DNA from: Pelomicrobium methylotrophicum
GTDB taxonomy: Bacteria; Pseudomonadota; Gammaproteobacteria; Burkholderiales; UBA6910
NCBI RefSeq assembly: GCF_008014345.1
Contig: NZ_VPFL01000022.1
Coordinates: 1-51,216 of the forward strand
Direction of reading: 5' to 3'
Length of the DNA stretch: 51,216 bases
The translations under genes were made by a program, and so were the position numbers. The notes under the pieces were generated by a model, which had not been told where the DNA came from, did no database searches, and saw only the letters and a program-made list of their open reading frames with translations. Positions 30,142-38,479 of this stretch are shown here, piece by piece (positions within the stretch are counted from its first letter, which is position 1; each line of letters starts with the position of its first letter).

Positions 30142-31569
30142 ATGACCAAGCGCTTTGATGTCCTCGTGATCGGTGCAGGCCCCGGCGGCTATATTGCGTC
30201 CATTCGCGCGGCCCAGCTCGGCTTTTCCGTGGGCTGCGTCGAGAAGTGGAAGACGCCAAGGGGAGAGCCAGCGCTTGGCGGAACCTGCCTCAACGTGGGA
30301 TGCATTCCCTCCAAAGCGCTCCTGGAATCGTCGGAAAACTACGAGCGGGTCGTGCGCAAGCTCGGCGAGCATGGCATCGTGGCCCAGCAGGTCACGGTGG
30401 ACGTGGCGAAGATGTTGGCGCGCAAAGACCGGATCGTGGCGAAGATGACCGGCGGCATCGCCACCCTGTTCAAGAAGAATAAGATCGAGTGGCTGCAGGG
30501 GCATGGCCGCTTTGTTTCCGGCGGCGACGTGATCAAGATAGAGGTGACGGGGGACGCTGGAGCGCAGACCGTGGAGGCGAAACACGTGATCATCGCCACC
30601 GGCTCGAAGGCGCGCCGCCTTGCCGGCATCGAGGTGGACAATGTGGTGATCGCCGACAACGAGGGAGCGCTCTCCTTCGATTCCGTTCCGAAGCGGCTGG
30701 GGGTCATCGGGGCCGGCGTGATCGGGCTGGAGCTGGGCAGCGTTTGGCGGCGGCTGGGTGCCCAGGTGACTCTGCTGGAAGCCTTGCCCGATTTTCTGCC
30801 GGCGGCCGACCACGCGGTTTCCAAGGAGGCATGGAAGCTTTTCACGAGGGAGCAGGGGTTGGACATCCGGCTGGGGGTCAGGATCCTCGGGGCAAAGAGA
30901 AGCGGCAAGGGCGTCACGGTGGACTACGAGGACGACCAGGGCAGGCAGTCGCTGGAGTGCGACCGGCTGATCGTTTCCGTGGGCCGGGTACCCAATACCG
31001 ACGGCCTGGGCCTGGAGGCCGTGGGGCTCTCCGTGGATGCTCGCGGGTTCATCGAGGTGGACGAGCATTGCCGCACCAAGGTGCCGAACGTCTACGCCAT
31101 CGGCGACGTGGTGCGGGGGCCCATGCTCGCCCACAAGGCGGAGGACGAAGGCGTGATGGTGGCCGAACGCATCGCCGGGCAGGCGGGCCACGTGAACTAT
31201 GACGCGATTCCCTGGGTGATCTACACGGCGCCGGAGATCGCCTGGGTGGGCAAGACCGAGCAGCAGCTGAAGAGCGAAGGGGTGGAGTACCGCAGCGGGC
31301 GCTTTCCCTTCTCCATCAATGGCCGAGCCCTGGGGCAGGGGGAAGTAGCGGGCTTCGTGAAGATTCTGGCGGACGCCCGAACCGACCGGGTGCTTGGGGT
31401 GCACATCGTGGGGACCCACGCCTCCGAACTGATTGCCGAGGCCACGATGGCAATGGAGTTCTCCGCCAGCTCGGAGGACATCGCCCGCATCTGCCATCCG
31501 CATCCCTCGCTTTCAGAGGCGGTGCGGGAAGCGGCGCTGGCGGTGGACAGGCGAGCGCTCAATATGTAG
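30142..31569 (+). CDS. lpd: Dihydrolipoamide dehydrogenase (E3)
   Basis: This flavoenzyme reoxidises the lipoyl groups of 2-oxoacid dehydrogenases with NAD+. The 475-residue protein has the FAD fold [21 protein letters not shown], the redox-active disulfide [16 protein letters not shown], the NAD fold [19 protein letters not shown], the FAD contact [21 protein letters not shown] and the C-terminal [18 protein letters not shown] with the catalytic His-Glu dyad. It is the last of sucA-sucB-lpd. The 96 bp before it are GC-rich with no clear signal. Confidence 0.97.
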   Translation: MTKRFDVLVIGAGPGGYIASIRAAQLGFSVGCVEKWKTPRGEPALGGTCLNVGCIPSKALLESSENYERVVRKLGEHGIVAQQVTVDVAKMLARKDRIVAKMTGGIATLFKKNKIEWLQGHGRFVSGGDVIKIEVTGDAGAQTVEAKHVIIATGSKARRLAGIEVDNVVIADNEGALSFDSVPKRLGVIGAGVIGLELGSVWRRLGAQVTLLEALPDFLPAADHAVSKEAWKLFTREQGLDIRLGVRILGAKRSGKGVTVDYEDDQGRQSLECDRLIVSVGRVPNTDGLGLEAVGLSVDARGFIEVDEHCRTKVPNVYAIGDVVRGPMLAHKAEDEGVMVAERIAGQAGHVNYDAIPWVIYTAPEIAWVGKTEQQLKSEGVEYRSGRFPFSINGRALGQGEVAGFVKILADARTDRVLGVHIVGTHASELIAEATMAMEFSASSEDIARICHPHPSLSEAVREAALAVDRRALNM

Positions 31570-31674
31570 CTTGCAGTTCGGCGTCGCGACGACGGAAAGG
31601 AGGGCCAGGCGCCGGCGCATGCCAGGCTCGATCCCGGGCCATCGGTGCCAGGCTCCCAACCTTCACGACTCTCC

Positions 31675-32817
31675 ATGCAGAAGCTTGCATTCGAAGCGTC
31701 CGAGCAGATCGCGAGCGACTTCACCGGAGCGACTGACATCGATTTGCGCACGCTTTACCAGCGGACGCTTACGCGCCGCGGTTTCGTCGCCGATCCGGCC
31801 CAACTGCGCGTGGTCGAGCACCTGCAGAAGCTCTACGAGGAGTGGGTCGAGTACAAGGCGCGCCGCAGGACGCGGCTGCACCGGTTGCTGATCCGTCCGC
31901 CGCTGCCGCGGGGCGCCTACCTGTGGGGTGGGGTGGGCCGCGGCAAGAGCTTCCTCATGGACAGCTTCTTCGGGGTGCTGCCGCTCACGCGCAAGCGGCG
32001 GGTGCATTTTCACCACTTCATGCGGGAAGTGCATCGGGAGCTGGAGGCGCTGAAAGGGCGGGAAGATCCGCTGAAGGTCCTGGCGGACCGCTTGGTCAGG
32101 CGTTACCGGCTCATCTGCTTCGACGAGTTCCATGTGTCCGACATCGCCGATGCCATGATTTTAGGGCGGCTCCTGCCGGCGCTCTCGGAGCGGGGCATCG
32201 TGTTCTGCATGACCTCCAACGATCATCCCGATCAGCTCTACCCGAACGGGCTGCAGCGAGAGCGCTTTTTCCCGGCGATCCAGCACATCAAGGAAAGACT
32301 CGACGTCATCGCCCTCGACGGCGATGTGGACTACCGGCAACGGGCCCTGGAGCGGGTCAGAACTTACGTCTGCCCCCTCGGTCCCGAGGCGGAGGCCCTG
32401 CTCGCCGAAGACTTCGAACGACTGAAGGACGTGGAAGATGAGCACCACCCCCTGGATATCGAGGGGCGCCAGATCCCGTATCGCCGCCGCGCCGGAGGCG
32501 TCGTGTGGTTCGATTTCTCAGCCTTATGCGGCTCGCCCCGCTCCCAGGCCGATTATCTAGACCTGGCCATGCGCTTCCACACGGTGATCCTGTCCGACGT
32601 GCCGCGCATGACGCCCGCGCAGGCCGACGAGGCGCGGCGTTTCACGTGGCTTGTGGATGTGTTCTACGATCACCGCATCAAGCTCATCGTCTCCGCCGAA
32701 GTTCCGCCCGAGAAGCTTTACGTCGAGGGCTTGAACAGCCGAGAGTTCCGGCGCACGGCGAGCCGCCTGGTCGAAATGCAGACTCGCGAATACCTCGCGC
32801 AAAAGGTTCGGCGCTGA
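31675..32817 (+). CDS. zapE: Cell division ATPase ZapE (AFG1-like)
   Basis: This AFG1/ZapE-family P-loop ATPase is, in E. coli, associated with the division ring under stress. The 380-residue protein has Walker A WGGVGRGKS (84-92), then VHFHHFMREVHREL, Walker B LICFDEFHVSDIADAMIL, the sensor region VFCMTSNDHPDQLYPNGLQRERF, and the C-terminal VEGLNSREFRRTASRL-type end. The open frame extends to a GTG at 31645; I use the ATG at 31675 (MQKLAFEASEQ). It follows lpd in the same direction, as in many Betaproteobacteria, and is convergent with prpR. Confidence 0.93.
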   Translation: MQKLAFEASEQIASDFTGATDIDLRTLYQRTLTRRGFVADPAQLRVVEHLQKLYEEWVEYKARRRTRLHRLLIRPPLPRGAYLWGGVGRGKSFLMDSFFGVLPLTRKRRVHFHHFMREVHRELEALKGREDPLKVLADRLVRRYRLICFDEFHVSDIADAMILGRLLPALSERGIVFCMTSNDHPDQLYPNGLQRERFFPAIQHIKERLDVIALDGDVDYRQRALERVRTYVCPLGPEAEALLAEDFERLKDVEDEHHPLDIEGRQIPYRRRAGGVVWFDFSALCGSPRSQADYLDLAMRFHTVILSDVPRMTPAQADEARRFTWLVDVFYDHRIKLIVSAEVPPEKLYVEGLNSREFRRTASRLVEMQTREYLAQKVRR

Positions 32818-32826
32818 CCGCCGCCG

Positions 32827-32853
32827 GGCTCAAGGTCCGGGAGCCGCATTTTT
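32827..32853 (+). terminator. Possible terminator after zapE
   Basis: GGCTC (32827-32831) and GAGCC (32841-32845) form a short stem followed after three bases by TTTTT. The stem is only 5 bp, but the position in the convergent gap between zapE and prpR fits a rho-independent terminator. Confidence 0.4.
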
Positions 32854-32957
32854 CTCCTGGAAGGCATGGCTCAGGTATCAGGGACCACGGTCGTGCCGGA
32901 GCGCCAGTGCCTCGGCGATGCCCTCGCGCCGTGGGCCGAAGTGTTTCCGGATCGCGC

Positions 32958-34952
32958 CTAGTTGTTCTGGTTCAGCTTGCGCCACAGGGTCGTGCGGCTC
33001 ACGCCCAGGCGCTTGGCGGCTTCCTTGATGTTGCCGCCGCACTCCTGCAGGGTTCGCTGGATATGGGCGATCTCGTGGGCCTGCCTGAGCGAGCGCAAAG
33101 GCTTCGGCCCAGCGAGGGCCTCTGCAGCGGGACTCGTTTCCTCCGTAAACAGCTCCGGCGCGATGCTGCGCAGTGCCGCAGCATCTAGCGCGCCGGTGTG
33201 ACAGAAGAACACGGCAGCCCGCTCAATGATATTTTCCATTTCCCGCACATTACCCGGCCATGAATAGCGCTCGAAGCAAGGCAGCAGCATCTCCAGCATG
33301 GCCTGCGTCTCCCGGGGCATGCCCAACCGCTGCAGCGCCCCCTCCAGCAAGCGCTCAGCAATCGCCGGCACGTCCTCCCGCCGATCCCGCAAGGGCGGCA
33401 CATGGAGATGCAGGATGTTGAGGCGGTAGTAAAGGTCGGCGCGGAACCTGCCTTCGGCGACGCTTTTGCGCAGGTCGCGGTTGGTGGCAGCGATGACCCG
33501 CACGTCCACGGGCGTCGGATCGTTGGCCCCGAGCCTCAGCACTTCCCGCTCCTGCAGCACCCGCAGCAGCTTCGCCTGGAGCGTCAACGGCATTTCGCCC
33601 ACCTCGTCGAGGAACAGGGTGCCGGTGTGGGCCGACTCGAACAGACCGGTCTTGCCTCCACGGCGCGAACCGCTGAAGGCGCCTTCTTCGTAGCCGAACA
33701 GCTCGCTCTCGAGGAGGGCTTCTGGAAAGGCGGCGCAATTGATGGCGACGAAGGGGTGGTTCCTCCTGCGGCTCGCGTTGTGAATTCCCTGGGCCAGCAG
33801 TTCCTTGCCGGTCCCGGACTCGCCCGTGATCAGCACGGTGGCGTCAGTCTTGCCGTACTGGGCGGCGAGGCGCTTTGCCTGGACGATGGCTTCAGAGGTG
33901 CCGACGATCTGGTGGAGCTCGTATCTGGCCACGAACTTGCGCGGCCGGTGCTGGGACCGGAGGCTGCGATCGGCCCGCTGGATGGCGGTGGAGTCCTGGC
34001 AGGTCAGCACTGCCCCGGTCTGGGCTCCGTGGGTGCGGATGGGGATGCAGTTGGTGACGACGGTGCGGTTGCCGATCCGCTGGATGCGCTCCAACTCGGT
34101 GCTGCCCCTCTGCAGCGTGCGCTCAAGCCCGAGGCCAGGGGCGATCTCGCCCACGAATCTGCCTAGCGCCGCGCTCGCCCCGACGCCCAGCAGCTTTTCC
34201 ATGGCCGGGTTGAGGGACTGGATCCGGCCCTGCATGTCCACAGCGATCACGCCTTCGTGCAAGTGGCGCAGGATGCTGTCCAGCCACTCCCGTTGGGTTT
34301 CCTGGAGGCGTCGCATGCGGGCGATTTCGATGGCGTCTTCCAGGGCCTTGCGGGCGGCGTTGGATGAATAGAGGAACACGCCTGTCAGTCCCGCCTCCTG
34401 GGCCAGCCGCGTGATCATGCTGGAGCCGACGATGACCTGAAAGCCATTGGCGGCCAGCTCCCGGACCCGCTGTCGGGCGTCCTGGGGGGTGGTGTAGTAG
34501 CACTGCTCGATTTCGAGATTCAGCAGTTCCTTGACCTCTTCCAGCTCAGAGCGGATGGCCTGGTAGCTGAAAATGGCGATGCGGTGGGAGACTTCGCTCG
34601 CCTGGCGCAACGCGTGCAAGATATCAAAGCCCGTCACCTTCAGCAGGACCACCGGGACGCTCAGGCGCTCCCGCAGGTAGGCGCCGCTCGCTCCCGCTGA
34701 AACGAACACATCGACCGCGCCCTGCTGGATGAGGCTTTGGGCCGTCCCCAGTGCGTTCTCGAAAACCTGGTTGACAATGCGCACGTCTGCCCGCGACTCG
34801 TAGCTGGGAAGGATCGGCGGAAGCAGGCGAACGAAGCTGGAACCGATGGCGCAGATGCGGGGCTTCGGTGTGGTCGCCGGACTGGTGAAATCCAATGGCG
34901 CCTCCGCGATGGGAATGGGACCGCTCGAAGCCGGGGTGACGGGGAAGTTCAT
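32958..34952 (-). CDS. prpR: Sigma-54-dependent propionate catabolism activator PrpR
   Basis: This enhancer-binding protein activates prp genes in response to 2-methylcitrate in studied enterics. The 664-residue protein has a PrpR-N sensor domain (about 32-205), a PAS-like segment (about 225-320, LRHLHEGVIAVDMQGRIQSL), an AAA+ domain (about 345-580) with Walker A GESGTGKE (377-384), Walker B GTLFLDEVGEM and the arginine/WPGNVRE region, and a C-terminal Fis-type HTH (NIKEAAKRLGVSRTTLWRKL). The sigma-54 contact loop reads GAFSGS (424-429) instead of the usual GAFTGA. An upstream start at 34997 is open, but AAGGAA precedes the ATG at 34952 and a GTTTCAT repeat overlaps the longer start. It is divergent from prpB. 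Confidence 0.93.
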   Translation of the reverse strand: MNFPVTPASSGPIPIAEAPLDFTSPATTPKPRICAIGSSFVRLLPPILPSYESRADVRIVNQVFENALGTAQSLIQQGAVDVFVSAGASGAYLRERLSVPVVLLKVTGFDILHALRQASEVSHRIAIFSYQAIRSELEEVKELLNLEIEQCYYTTPQDARQRVRELAANGFQVIVGSSMITRLAQEAGLTGVFLYSSNAARKALEDAIEIARMRRLQETQREWLDSILRHLHEGVIAVDMQGRIQSLNPAMEKLLGVGASAALGRFVGEIAPGLGLERTLQRGSTELERIQRIGNRTVVTNCIPIRTHGAQTGAVLTCQDSTAIQRADRSLRSQHRPRKFVARYELHQIVGTSEAIVQAKRLAAQYGKTDATVLITGESGTGKELLAQGIHNASRRRNHPFVAINCAAFPEALLESELFGYEEGAFSGSRRGGKTGLFESAHTGTLFLDEVGEMPLTLQAKLLRVLQEREVLRLGANDPTPVDVRVIAATNRDLRKSVAEGRFRADLYYRLNILHLHVPPLRDRREDVPAIAERLLEGALQRLGMPRETQAMLEMLLPCFERYSWPGNVREMENIIERAAVFFCHTGALDAAALRSIAPELFTEETSPAAEALAGPKPLRSLRQAHEIAHIQRTLQECGGNIKEAAKRLGVSRTTLWRKLNQNN

Positions 34953-34990
34953 TGCCGGTATTCCTTCTCCTGGGCTAGGGTATACGGTAT

Positions 34991-35028
34991 GTTTCATCTG
35001 CGCAATAAGCGCGTTTCCAACATGAAAC
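34991..35028. promoter_or_regulatory. GTTTC/GAAAC dyads, candidate PrpR enhancer site
   Basis: GTTTCAT (34991-34997), GTTTC (35013-35017) and ATGAAAC (35022-35028) form two overlapping inverted repeats: GTTTC-N6-GAAAC and GTTTCAT-N24-ATGAAAC. They stand about 120-155 bp upstream of the -24/-12 promoter, the expected distance for an activator of sigma-54 polymerase. Binding by PrpR is inferred. Confidence 0.55.
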
Positions 35029-35147
35029 TGACGCCGAAAATCAGGCCTGCTCTTGCGTTCTCGAAGCCGAGCGCTTGTGCCAACGATCGTCCTAAAAACA
35101 ATCCTGTAGGCTCACCTCTGTCACAACGGCGTGGGGGATTGGGCGCC

Positions 35148-35163
35148 TGGCATTCCCCTTGCC
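35148..35163 (+). promoter_or_regulatory. Sigma-54 (-24/-12) promoter of prpB
   Basis: TGGCAT-N5-TTGCC has the invariant GG (35149-35150) and GC (35161-35162) with exactly 10 bp between, close to the consensus TGGCAC-N5-TTGCA. Transcription would start near 35174, about 95 bp before the prpB ATG. It faces away from prpR, whose product is the matching type of activator. The remainder of the 317-bp prpR-prpB gap shows nothing else I can name. Confidence 0.8.
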
Positions 35164-35269
35164 ACAGGGTCAGGTCAGCGCCTGCAGCGTCCGGAACGGA
35201 GCCCGGGAAGGCGTGGGGGTGGGCGCCGTGATCGCACCGTGCGCTTCAATTGAATGAAACGAGGGCAAG

Positions 35270-36157
35270 ATGACTGACCTCTCTTCGGCAGGGGCCCGTT
35301 TTCGCGCCGCCGTGCAGGCGGAGCGGCCGCTGCAGGTGGTGGGGACCATCAACGCTTATTCGGCCCGGCTCGCGGAGCGGGCGGGCTTCAGGGCCATTTA
35401 CCTGTCGGGGGGCGGCGTGGCCGCTGCCTCGCTGGGGCTGCCGGATTTAGGGATCAGCACTTTGGATGACGTGCTCACAGACGTGAGGCGCATCACGGAC
35501 GCCTGCTCGCTGCCGCTGCTGGTGGACGCCGACACGGGCTTCGGGAGCGCCTTTAACATCGCGCGCACGGTGAAATCGCTCATCAAATTCGGCGCGGGCG
35601 CGATGCACATCGAGGACCAGGTGCAAGCCAAGCGCTGCGGCCACCGGCCGGGAAAGGAAATCGTCTCGGTCCAGGAGATGGTGGATCGCATCAAAGCAGC
35701 CGTGGATGCCCGCACAGACCCCCAGTTCGTCATCATGGCGCGCACCGATGCGCTGGCGGTGGAGGGGCTCGAGGCCACCATCGACCGCGCTTGCGCCTTC
35801 GTGGAGGCGGGCGCCGACATGATCTTTCCGGAAGCGGTGACGGAGCTCGCCCAGTATCGCCGGTTCGCCGAGGCGGTGACGGTCCCCATCCTGGCCAACA
35901 TTACCGAGTTCGGACGCACGCCCCTCTATACGGTGGAGGAGCTGCGCTGTGCCGGCGTGGCGATCGCCCTGTACCCCTTGTCCGCGTTCCGCGCAGCGGC
36001 GAAGGCGTCCTTGGGCGTCTACGAGGCATTGCGGCGCGAAGGCACGCAGGCCAGCGTGCTCCCGGCGATGCAGACACGGGCCGAGCTCTACGACATATTG
36101 AACTACCACGCTTTTGAAGCGAAGCTGGACGTATTGTTTGCGAAAGGGAGAGGTTGA
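35270..36157 (+). CDS. prpB: 2-methylisocitrate lyase PrpB
   Basis: This cleaves 2-methylisocitrate to succinate and pyruvate, the last step of the methylcitrate cycle. The 295-residue protein of the isocitrate lyase/PEP mutase superfamily has [19 protein letters not shown], the Mg site [11 protein letters not shown], the catalytic [10 protein letters not shown] (Cys123, numbered as in E. coli PrpB), and [23 protein letters not shown] precedes the ATG. The stop TGA shares its last base with the prpC ATG. Confidence 0.96.
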   Translation: MTDLSSAGARFRAAVQAERPLQVVGTINAYSARLAERAGFRAIYLSGGGVAAASLGLPDLGISTLDDVLTDVRRITDACSLPLLVDADTGFGSAFNIARTVKSLIKFGAGAMHIEDQVQAKRCGHRPGKEIVSVQEMVDRIKAAVDARTDPQFVIMARTDALAVEGLEATIDRACAFVEAGADMIFPEAVTELAQYRRFAEAVTVPILANITEFGRTPLYTVEELRCAGVAIALYPLSAFRAAAKASLGVYEALRREGTQASVLPAMQTRAELYDILNYHAFEAKLDVLFAKGRG

Positions 36158-37314
36158 TGAGTGGATTGGAAGTCGCCGGTAGAGGGAAGGTGAAGAAGTC
36201 GGTGGCGCTCTCGGGGGTGGTGGCGGGCAACACGGCGCTGTGCACGGTGGGGCGCACGGGCAATGATTTGCACTATCGGGGCTATGACATTTTGGAGTTT
36301 GCGCCGGTGGCCGAGTTTGAGGAGGTGGCCCATCTGTTGGTGCACGAGCGGCTGCCCACGCGTCTGGAGCTGGAGCGCTACAAGGCGAAGCTTAAAGGCT
36401 ACCGGGGATTGCCGGCAGAGCTGAAGGCGGTGCTGGAGCGGCTGCCGGCGGGAGCCCATCCGATGGATGTGCTCCGCACAGGCTGTTCGGTGCTGGGGAC
36501 GTTGTTGCCGGAAGGGGCGCAGCAGACGGTGGCCGGGGCGCGCGACATTGCCGACCGGCTGATGGCCAGTTTCGGATCCATGCTTCTTTACTGGTACCAC
36601 TATGCGCAGCATGGGCGGCGGATTGACCCTGAGACCGACGATGACTCCATTGGGGCTCATTTTCTGCATCTGTTGCACGGGCGGCCAGCGCCTGAGGCTT
36701 GGGTGCGGGCGATGCACACCTCGCTGATTCTGTATGCCGAGCACGAGTTTAACGCTTCCACCTTTACGGCGCGGGTGATTGCAGGCACGGGCTCGGACCT
36801 GTACTCGGCCATTGGGGGGGCCATTGGCGCCCTCAAGGGGCCGAAACATGGGGGGGCGAACGAGGTGGCGCAGGAAGTGCAGGCGCGCTATGCGAGCCCT
36901 GAGGAGGCGGAGGCCGACATTCGGGCGCGGCTTGAGCGCAAGGAGGTGATCATTGGCTTTGGGCATCCGGTGTACACGGAGGCTGATCCGCGCAACCAGG
37001 TGATTCGGGAGGTGGCGCGGCGGCTGGCGGAGGCTTCAGGGGCGATGAGGCGCTTCGAGGTGGCGGCCCGCATCGAGCGGGTGATGGGGGAGGTGCGGGG
37101 GATGTTTGCCAACCTCGACTGGTACTCGGCGCTGGTCTACCACCTGATGGGCATTCCCACGGCGATGTTCACGCCGCTCTTTGTGATCTCGCGCACCGCG
37201 GGGTGGTCGGCGCACGTGATCGAGCAGCGCCTCGATGGCAAGATCATCCGCCCCAGCGCCCATTACATCGGCCCCGAGCCTCGCCCCTGGGTGCCCATCG
37301 AGCAAAGGGGGTGA
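36157..37314 (+). CDS. prpC: 2-methylcitrate synthase PrpC
   Basis: This condenses propionyl-CoA and oxaloacetate to 2-methylcitrate. The 385-residue protein is of the short citrate-synthase type: [37 protein letters not shown] (101-114), [42 protein letters not shown] and [18 protein letters not shown] at 36154 is in frame, but the ATG at 36157 follows GGGAGAGG and is preferred. Codon endings are richer in T and G (GAT, TTG, ATT, TTT) than in the C-ending neighbours gltA or prpB, hinting at a different history. A decayed copy, about 93 percent alike at the C-terminal end, lies at 17.4-17.6 kb. Confidence 0.95.
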   Translation: MSGLEVAGRGKVKKSVALSGVVAGNTALCTVGRTGNDLHYRGYDILEFAPVAEFEEVAHLLVHERLPTRLELERYKAKLKGYRGLPAELKAVLERLPAGAHPMDVLRTGCSVLGTLLPEGAQQTVAGARDIADRLMASFGSMLLYWYHYAQHGRRIDPETDDDSIGAHFLHLLHGRPAPEAWVRAMHTSLILYAEHEFNASTFTARVIAGTGSDLYSAIGGAIGALKGPKHGGANEVAQEVQARYASPEEAEADIRARLERKEVIIGFGHPVYTEADPRNQVIREVARRLAEASGAMRRFEVAARIERVMGEVRGMFANLDWYSALVYHLMGIPTAMFTPLFVISRTAGWSAHVIEQRLDGKIIRPSAHYIGPEPRPWVPIEQRG

Positions 37315-37414
37315 CGGCAAAGGCGCGTTGTCGCGTTTCCTGTCGCGGTATGGCGACACGCTCGGCGATGGCGGGGGGGTTAGAAACGGTTTGGTTGCCG
37401 GGGAAGGAGAGCCG

Positions 37415-38410
37415 ATGGAAAAGTTCAAAGCGTTCAGGATCGAAGAGGTCGATAAGCAAATCCGCAGCGGCTTCGTCGACATGACGCTCGATCAGTTGGA
37501 CCCAGGCGAAGTGGTGGTGCGGGTCGCGTATTCCGACGTGAACTACAAGGACGCCCTCGCCGCCACCGGCGCGGGCAAGATCCTGCGGCGCCCGGCGTGC
37601 GTGGGCGGCATCGACTTCTCGGGCACGGTAGTCTCCTCGGCGGACCCGGCCTTTAAGGCAGGCGATCAGGTACTCGCGACCGGCTACGACCTGGGGGTGG
37701 CGCACCACGGGGGCTACGCCGAATACGCGCGGGTACCCGCGGCATGGCTGGTGCCGCTGCCGCCGGGGCTCACGCTTTTCGACGCCATGGCTCTGGGCAC
37801 GGCCGGGTTCACGGCCGCCCTGGGCATCGTGCGCATGGAGCATGAAGGACTCAAGCCCGAGAATGGGCCAGTCATCGTGACGGGAGCGACGGGAGGTGTC
37901 GGCAGCATCGCTATCGACGTTTTGTCGCGACTCGGCTATCGGGTGGTGGCACTGACGGGGAAGGAAAGCGAAACCGAGTACTTAAAAGGTATCGGCGCGG
38001 CAGAGGTGATACTGCGCTCAAGCTTGGACTTGAGTAAGATCCGGCCCCTTGACAAAGCCACCTGGGCCGGCGCGGTGGATAACCTGGGAGGCGAAGTTCT
38101 GGCGTGGATCGCCAGCACGATGAAAATCGGCGGCACCATCGCCTCCATCGGGCTTGCCTTGGGTTCCCAACTCAACACCACCGTCATGCCGTTCATCCTG
38201 CGCGGCGTGAGCCTCCTCGGCGTGGACTCGGTCAACTGCCCCATAGAGGTGCGGCGCAGGGTGTGGGCGCGCCTCGGGACCGACATGCGGCCCGCGCATC
38301 TCAACGACATGGTGCACATGGTGCCGTTCGAAAAGCTGCCGAGCGTGTTCGACGACTTCATCCAGGGCAAGGCGAAAGGACGAACCGTGGTGGAGATCGC
38401 CGGCAGCTGA
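37415..38410 (+). CDS. acuI: Acrylyl-CoA reductase-like MDR oxidoreductase (YhdH/AcuI)
   Basis: This zinc-free quinone-oxidoreductase-type member of the MDR superfamily closely resembles YhdH/AcuI proteins that reduce acryloyl-CoA to propionyl-CoA with NADPH. The 331-residue protein has VRVAYSDVNYKDALAATG, GIDFSGTVVSS, the nucleotide fold VIVTGATGGVGSIAIDVLSR and the C-terminal FEKLPSVFDDFIQGKAKGR. An upstream open frame exists, but GGGGAAGGAG precedes the ATG at 37415. Its place between prpC and prpE strongly supports a role in feeding acrylate-derived propionyl-CoA into the methylcitrate cycle, or in detoxifying acryloyl-CoA. Exact substrate is inference. Confidence 0.85.
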   Translation: MEKFKAFRIEEVDKQIRSGFVDMTLDQLDPGEVVVRVAYSDVNYKDALAATGAGKILRRPACVGGIDFSGTVVSSADPAFKAGDQVLATGYDLGVAHHGGYAEYARVPAAWLVPLPPGLTLFDAMALGTAGFTAALGIVRMEHEGLKPENGPVIVTGATGGVGSIAIDVLSRLGYRVVALTGKESETEYLKGIGAAEVILRSSLDLSKIRPLDKATWAGAVDNLGGEVLAWIASTMKIGGTIASIGLALGSQLNTTVMPFILRGVSLLGVDSVNCPIEVRRRVWARLGTDMRPAHLNDMVHMVPFEKLPSVFDDFIQGKAKGRTVVEIAGS

Positions 38411-38479
38411 TCCTCAGCCGTTGAAAGCCCGCGCGAGGACGGCCGCCGCACCAGCCACATGACTAGAGGAGGGGATGAC

